The notes beneath the pieces were generated by a model. It did no database searches, was not told the origin of the DNA, and was given only the letters and a program-made list of their open reading frames with translations. A stretch of 6,443 nucleotides of DNA from Clostridia bacterium (GTDB lineage Bacteria; Bacillota; Clostridia; Oscillospirales; Ruminococcaceae), in assembly GCA_003246805.1 (NCBI GenBank), contig QKDG01000118.1, positions 1 through 6,443 on the forward strand, read 5' to 3'. Position numbers and translations under genes: made by a program. Each line of letters starts with the position of its first letter. Position 1 is the stretch's first letter. Of this stretch, positions 5,910 through 6,443 are shown piece after piece.

Positions 5910-6376
5910 GGGGAAACATAGCCCCTTTCATCAACCTCAGGGTCAAAAAGGACAATACCCTTATCCTTGTATCGTTGAAGTACAAAATGTGTTGCAGTCG
6001 AAAGAACTCCAGCAAGCCTTTGTGATACAAATAGCGCTATTTCACGAAGTGATGTTCCCCTAATTGTTACAGCAAGGTCATACGCACCCGACATTAACGA
6101 AACACCTTCAACCTCTTCATACTGCATAACTGTTTTTGCAAGGTCATCATAGCCGTATTCTGCTTTTGGTGTAACCTTTAACTCAATAAATGCTATCACG
6201 CAATCCTTGCAGATAAGCTCTTCATTAAATATTGCACTATATCCTTTTATAATACCATTTTTTTCATATTCCTTTATTGCAGCAGCGACTTCTTCTTCTG
6301 TTTTGCCAAGCATTACCGAAAGCTCGTGATTTGAAAGCCGTGCATTTTGCTTTAAAAGTTCCAGTAAGGAATCCAT
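5906..6376 (-). CDS. Lrp/AsnC-family transcriptional regulator (AlaR/YugG-like)
   Basis: This 156-residue DNA-binding regulator has the two-domain Lrp plan. Residues 1-47 are a winged helix-turn-helix with the familiar NARLSNHELSVMLG stretch (11-24). Residues from about 57 to 136 form the RAM ligand-binding domain, with the effector-loop motif SGAYDLAV (96-103, G97 and D100). A short tail DPEVDERGYVSP ends the protein. The ATG at 6376 is preceded by AGGAGG (6383-6388) at 6-nt spacing, an excellent site, and by a near-consensus promoter. By recollection, the RAM region and the THFVLQRYKDKG stretch look close to Bacillus YugG/AlaR, which is paired with the alanine transaminase YugH, as here. 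The likely role is amino-acid-responsive control of its own operon, with repeats at the promoter as candidate operators. The effector, perhaps alanine, is inferred. Confidence 0.93.
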   Translation of the reverse strand: MDSLLELLKQNARLSNHELSVMLGKTEEEVAAAIKEYEKNGIIKGYSAIFNEELICKDCVIAFIELKVTPKAEYGYDDLAKTVMQYEEVEGVSLMSGAYDLAVTIRGTSLREIALFVSQRLAGVLSTATHFVLQRYKDKGIVLFDPEVDERGYVSP

Positions 6377-6392
6377 ATTACGCCTCCTGATA

Positions 6393-6422
6393 AATTATAC
6401 AGTGTAATTATACTACTATAAT
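6393..6422 (-). promoter_or_regulatory. Candidate operator repeats for Lrp-type autoregulation
   Basis: On the minus strand, ATTATA-GTAG-TATAAT (6422-6407) is a perfect inverted repeat covering the spacer end and the -10 box. GTATAATT then recurs 13 nt downstream (6413-6406 and 6400-6393), with the odd palindrome TACACTGTA between them. Lrp-family proteins bind short, imperfect AT-rich palindromes in clusters, often in their own promoters, so these repeats are plausible binding sites. Part of the symmetry is unavoidable because TATAAT is the -10 box, so the call is tentative. Confidence 0.4.
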
Positions 6423-6435
6423 TATTTTTTTTCAA
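6407..6435 (-). promoter_or_regulatory. Sigma-A promoter of the regulator-aminotransferase-ispE operon
   Basis: Reading the minus strand, TTGAAA (6435-6430) is followed after exactly 17 nt by TATAAT (6412-6407). The -10 is perfect and the -35 matches five of six consensus bases, and the spacer is AT-rich. Transcription should begin near 6400, giving a leader of roughly 24 nt that contains the AGGAGG site. Confidence 0.85.
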
Positions 6436-6443
6436 GTAATATT

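Overview
The window is ordinary-looking chromosomal DNA from an AT-rich Gram-positive bacterium, most likely a member of the Clostridia (Bacillota). The grounds are strong AGGAGG-type ribosome binding sites, a textbook sigma-A promoter, rho-independent terminators, a lysine-riboswitch (L box) remnant ahead of lysine/diaminopimelate (DAP) genes, and an Lrp-type regulator plus aminotransferase pair resembling Bacillus AlaR/AlaT (YugG/YugH). The genus cannot be settled from the sequence alone. There are seven protein genes in two convergent groups, all intact. No mobile-element gene, tRNA, rRNA or CRISPR array was seen.

Left half, plus strand (1-3661). The window opens inside the 3' end of what reads as a lysine riboswitch. 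It is followed by a short intrinsic terminator and then asd, dapA and dapB. These encode three successive steps from aspartyl phosphate to tetrahydrodipicolinate, the precursor of DAP for peptidoglycan and of lysine. The gaps are 25 and 12 nt, so the three genes form one operon, presumably switched off when lysine is abundant. The Asd is of the archaeal/fungal-like subfamily. A strong hairpin terminator follows dapB, and then comes a gene for a compact HD-domain phosphohydrolase of unknown substrate whose metal ligands resemble an HD-GYP core without the GYP motif.

Middle (3662-3832). The convergent intergenic region holds two nearly identical palindromic hairpins about 135 bp apart, bracketing a short GC-rich patch. 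They act as terminators and may be the ends of a small dispersed repeat.

Right half, minus strand (6435 down to 3833). A TTGAAA-17-TATAAT promoter embedded in symmetric TATAAT-type repeats drives an operon of an Lrp/AsnC regulator, a class I aminotransferase (4-nt GTGA overlap) and ispE, the fourth enzyme of the MEP isoprenoid pathway. The regulator probably senses an amino acid and controls its own promoter and the aminotransferase; ispE appears to ride along.

No clearly new biological system is visible. The points most worth a second look are the twin hairpins with their GC-rich filling, the HD protein, the operator-like repeats at the regulator promoter, and the riboswitch with its leader.
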